NCBI RefSeq assembly: GCF_000426545.1
Contig: NZ_AUFO01000032.1
Span: 1 to 64,000, forward strand
Source: Paenibacillus massiliensis subsp. panacisoli DSM 21345
Lineage (GTDB): Bacteria > Bacillota > Bacilli > Paenibacillales > Paenibacillaceae
Reading direction: 5' to 3'
Length of the DNA stretch: 64,000 nt
The notes under the pieces were generated by a model. The model ran no database searches. It was not told the DNA's origin and saw only the letters and a program-made list of their open reading frames with translations. Both the position numbers and the translations under genes were made by a program. Below are positions 61,956 through 64,000 of this stretch, in pieces (the first letter of the stretch is position 1; the number at the start of each line of letters is the position of its first letter).

Positions 61956-63971
61956 ATGGACCCTATGCACAGAATGGAAGAGCTAGTCACTGAGTTGAAC
62001 CGTTATAACTATCATTATTACACCTTGGATGAGCCTTTGGTCAGCGACAAGGAGTATGACGTATTGTACGACGAGCTACTCCGCCTGGAGCAGGAAAGTG
62101 GCGTGAGCCTACCGGATTCTCCGACGCAACGCGTGGGTAGTGAGATCCTGAAGGGCTTTACACCGCATCGCCACCTGGCTCCGCTCTGGAGCCTGGATAA
62201 GGCTCAAAATACGGAGCAGCTTCAGTCATGGAATGCTAGGGTTATCAAGCTGGTTACGGATTACAATGCCAAAAACCCGGATCAGCCACTCCCTGTACCG
62301 AGCTATGCAATTGAGCTTAAGTTCGATGGATTAACCTTGAATCTAACCTATACAGATGGCAAGCTGGTTCAGGCTTCTACCCGGGGTAACGGTGTCACGG
62401 GTGAGGGCATCCTTGCGCAAGTCAAGACCATCAAGTCTGTACCATTGAATATCCCCTATCGTGAGGGGACGATTGAGGTGCAGGGCGAAGGGATTATGAA
62501 CCTGTCTGTATTGGCTAAATATAATGAGACTGCAGCAGAGCCACTCAAAAATGCACGGAATGCAGCTGCAGGAGCCCTGCGCAACCTGAATCCGAAGGTC
62601 ACAGCAGAGCGCAAGCTGAATGCTTTCTTTTACAATGTGGGCTACAGTGACGGAATTCAATTTGACAATCATCAGGAAATGATGGCGTTTCTGAAGGATA
62701 ACCAGTTTAAGGTGAATCCTTACTTGACTTACTTCGATAGCTTTGAGGAAGTCATGGAGCAATTGACGGAGATCGAGCAGGGAAGATCCGAGCTTGATTT
62801 TCTGATCGATGGGGCTGTTGTGAAGATCACAGATATGCGTACGCGTGAAGTGCTTGGATATACTGACAAATTCCCACGCTGGGCGGTTGCCTATAAATTC
62901 GAGGCTGAAGAAACGACCACTGTGCTTGAATCTGTAAGCTGGAATGTGGGGCGTACTGGCAAGGTGACTCCGCTCGCGCGAGTGGAGGCGGTAGAACTGG
63001 CGGGTGTCACCGTTCAGAATTGTACCTTGAATAATGCGGGAGATATAGAACGCAAGAATCTTAAATTTGCACTGGGGACACGTGTGTTCATTCGACGCTC
63101 CAATGACGTCATTCCGGAGATTTTGGGTAAAGTGACGGAAGAGCAGGACGGAGAAGAAATCGTCACACCAGATCATTGTCCAGCCTGCGGCTTCCCGTTG
63201 GTACAGCGAGGTGCGCATTTGTTCTGTGACAACAAGCTGGGCTGCAAGCCACAGATCGTTGCACGTATTTCGCATTTCGCTTCCCGGGATGCGATGGACA
63301 TCGAGACTTTCAGTGACAAGACCGCTGTTCAATTGCATGATGAGCTGGAGCTTCGAGAGCCAGCTGATCTGTACAGCCTGGAGTTTGACCAGTTATTGAA
63401 GCTGGAGCGGTTCGGCGAGAAAAAGGCGAATAATCTGCTCGCGGCGATCGAGAAGAGCAAAGATCGTGATCTGGCTTCCTTCCTGTATGCGCTAGGTATT
63501 CCTAACACAGGCAAATCTACTACACGTATGCTTGCTGATCACTACCGGGATCTGACTCGTGTGATGGAAGCAACGGTGGAGGAGCTGGTAGAGCTGCCGG
63601 ATGTCGGCGGTATTGTAGCGGAGAGCATCGTAGCCTTTTTCGCAGATCCGTTCACTCGTGCGGCCATTGAGAAGATGCTGAATGCTGGCGTCAAAGCAGA
63701 AGCTCCTGCGGCAGTGGAGCCTGTGCAGACAGATAGTTATTTCAGTGGAAAGACAGTCGTACTTACGGGAACCCTCCATCAGCTCACACGTGATGAGGCC
63801 ACTACTCGTCTGGAACGTCTTGGGGCGAATGTTACTGGCTCGGTATCCAAGAAGACGGACCTTGTTATTGCAGGTGAAAAAGCGGGAAGCAAGCTGGCGA
63901 AGGCCAAGCAGCTAGGTATTGATACGATTGAAAGCGAAGATGAGTTCATTCGTTTACTTAATGAGCAATGA
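61956..63971 (+). CDS. ligA: NAD-dependent DNA ligase LigA
   Basis: A 671-residue ligase that seals nicks between Okazaki fragments and in repair, using NAD. The adenylation domain has the nucleotide-accepting Lys122 in ELKFDG and the preceding Ia domain (YYTLDEPLVSDKEYD). An OB fold, a four-cysteine zinc finger (CPACGFPL, C near LFCDNKLGC), helix-hairpin-helix repeats (LPDVGGIVAESI) and a C-terminal BRCT domain (about 590-671) follow. AAAGGAG precedes the ATG. It is complete and ends 29 bases before the right edge. Confidence 0.98.
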   Translation: MDPMHRMEELVTELNRYNYHYYTLDEPLVSDKEYDVLYDELLRLEQESGVSLPDSPTQRVGSEILKGFTPHRHLAPLWSLDKAQNTEQLQSWNARVIKLVTDYNAKNPDQPLPVPSYAIELKFDGLTLNLTYTDGKLVQASTRGNGVTGEGILAQVKTIKSVPLNIPYREGTIEVQGEGIMNLSVLAKYNETAAEPLKNARNAAAGALRNLNPKVTAERKLNAFFYNVGYSDGIQFDNHQEMMAFLKDNQFKVNPYLTYFDSFEEVMEQLTEIEQGRSELDFLIDGAVVKITDMRTREVLGYTDKFPRWAVAYKFEAEETTTVLESVSWNVGRTGKVTPLARVEAVELAGVTVQNCTLNNAGDIERKNLKFALGTRVFIRRSNDVIPEILGKVTEEQDGEEIVTPDHCPACGFPLVQRGAHLFCDNKLGCKPQIVARISHFASRDAMDIETFSDKTAVQLHDELELREPADLYSLEFDQLLKLERFGEKKANNLLAAIEKSKDRDLASFLYALGIPNTGKSTTRMLADHYRDLTRVMEATVEELVELPDVGGIVAESIVAFFADPFTRAAIEKMLNAGVKAEAPAAVEPVQTDSYFSGKTVVLTGTLHQLTRDEATTRLERLGANVTGSVSKKTDLVIAGEKAGSKLAKAKQLGIDTIESEDEFIRLLNEQ

Positions 63972-64000
63972 GTAGATGATACGAGTAACTGGTCTTTTGA

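Overview
The window looks like a chromosomal segment of a Paenibacillus-type member of the Bacillales. No 16S rRNA is present, so this rests on gene content and order. Low-GC Gram-positive gene pairs (uvrB-uvrA, pcrB-pcrA-ligA, ftsE-ftsX next to a CtpA-type protease and a MinJ-like PDZ protein) occur together with an S-layer-homology protein and copper-amine-oxidase-type stalk-domain proteins. Strong AGGAGG ribosome sites and frequent TTG/GTG starts fit the same group. No rRNA, tRNA or CRISPR array was seen.

Left part (1-20.7 kb). An IS3/IS150-type insertion sequence is cut by the left edge. It is followed by a leftward ywrC-ywrB-ywrA-like set (Lrp/AsnC regulator plus two half-size chromate transporters), an esterase, an SLH protein and a VanW/G5 lipoprotein. 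A cell-envelope block follows: ftsE-ftsX-M23 peptidase, then ctpA and a minJ-like gene. A two-component system is divergent from a three-gene ABC exporter in the same layout as the B. subtilis linearmycin-resistance genes lnrJKLMN. A motA-motB stator pair closes this part.

Middle part (20.7-34.5 kb). The excision-repair genes uvrB-uvrA are followed by an unrecognised secreted protein, a DegP/HtrA-like protease, a stalk-domain protein with three similar C-terminal modules and a U32 (RlhA-type) protein. The gaps hold several structured, uncharacterised elements. One is a strongly folded region with its own terminator at 31196-31406.

Surface-glycan part (34.6-57.9 kb). This reads as a complete ABC-transporter-dependent glycan pathway of the type that glycosylates S-layer proteins in Paenibacillus and Geobacillus. 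It contains galU and a WsfP-type initiating phosphosugar transferase. The four dTDP-rhamnose genes rmlA, C, B and D are present, with an epimerase, single and triple glycosyltransferases, and a methyltransferase carrying a coiled coil. The wzm-wzt exporter, acyltransferases (one broken) and a Wzy_C/TPR ligase that may be the protein oligosaccharyltransferase complete the set. The 35.7-37.8 and 40.7-52.3 kb stretches are visibly AT-richer than galU, rmlB, rmlD and the flanks, which suggests an exchanged core inside a stable frame. The methyltransferase coiled coil holds three almost identical 21-bp repeats and is a candidate length-setting ruler.

Right part (57.9-64 kb). A gap of about 950 bp contains a dense same-strand cluster of DnaA boxes with no dnaA nearby. 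It lies upstream of pcrB-pcrA-ligA (lipid synthase, helicase, NAD-dependent ligase), which reaches the right edge.
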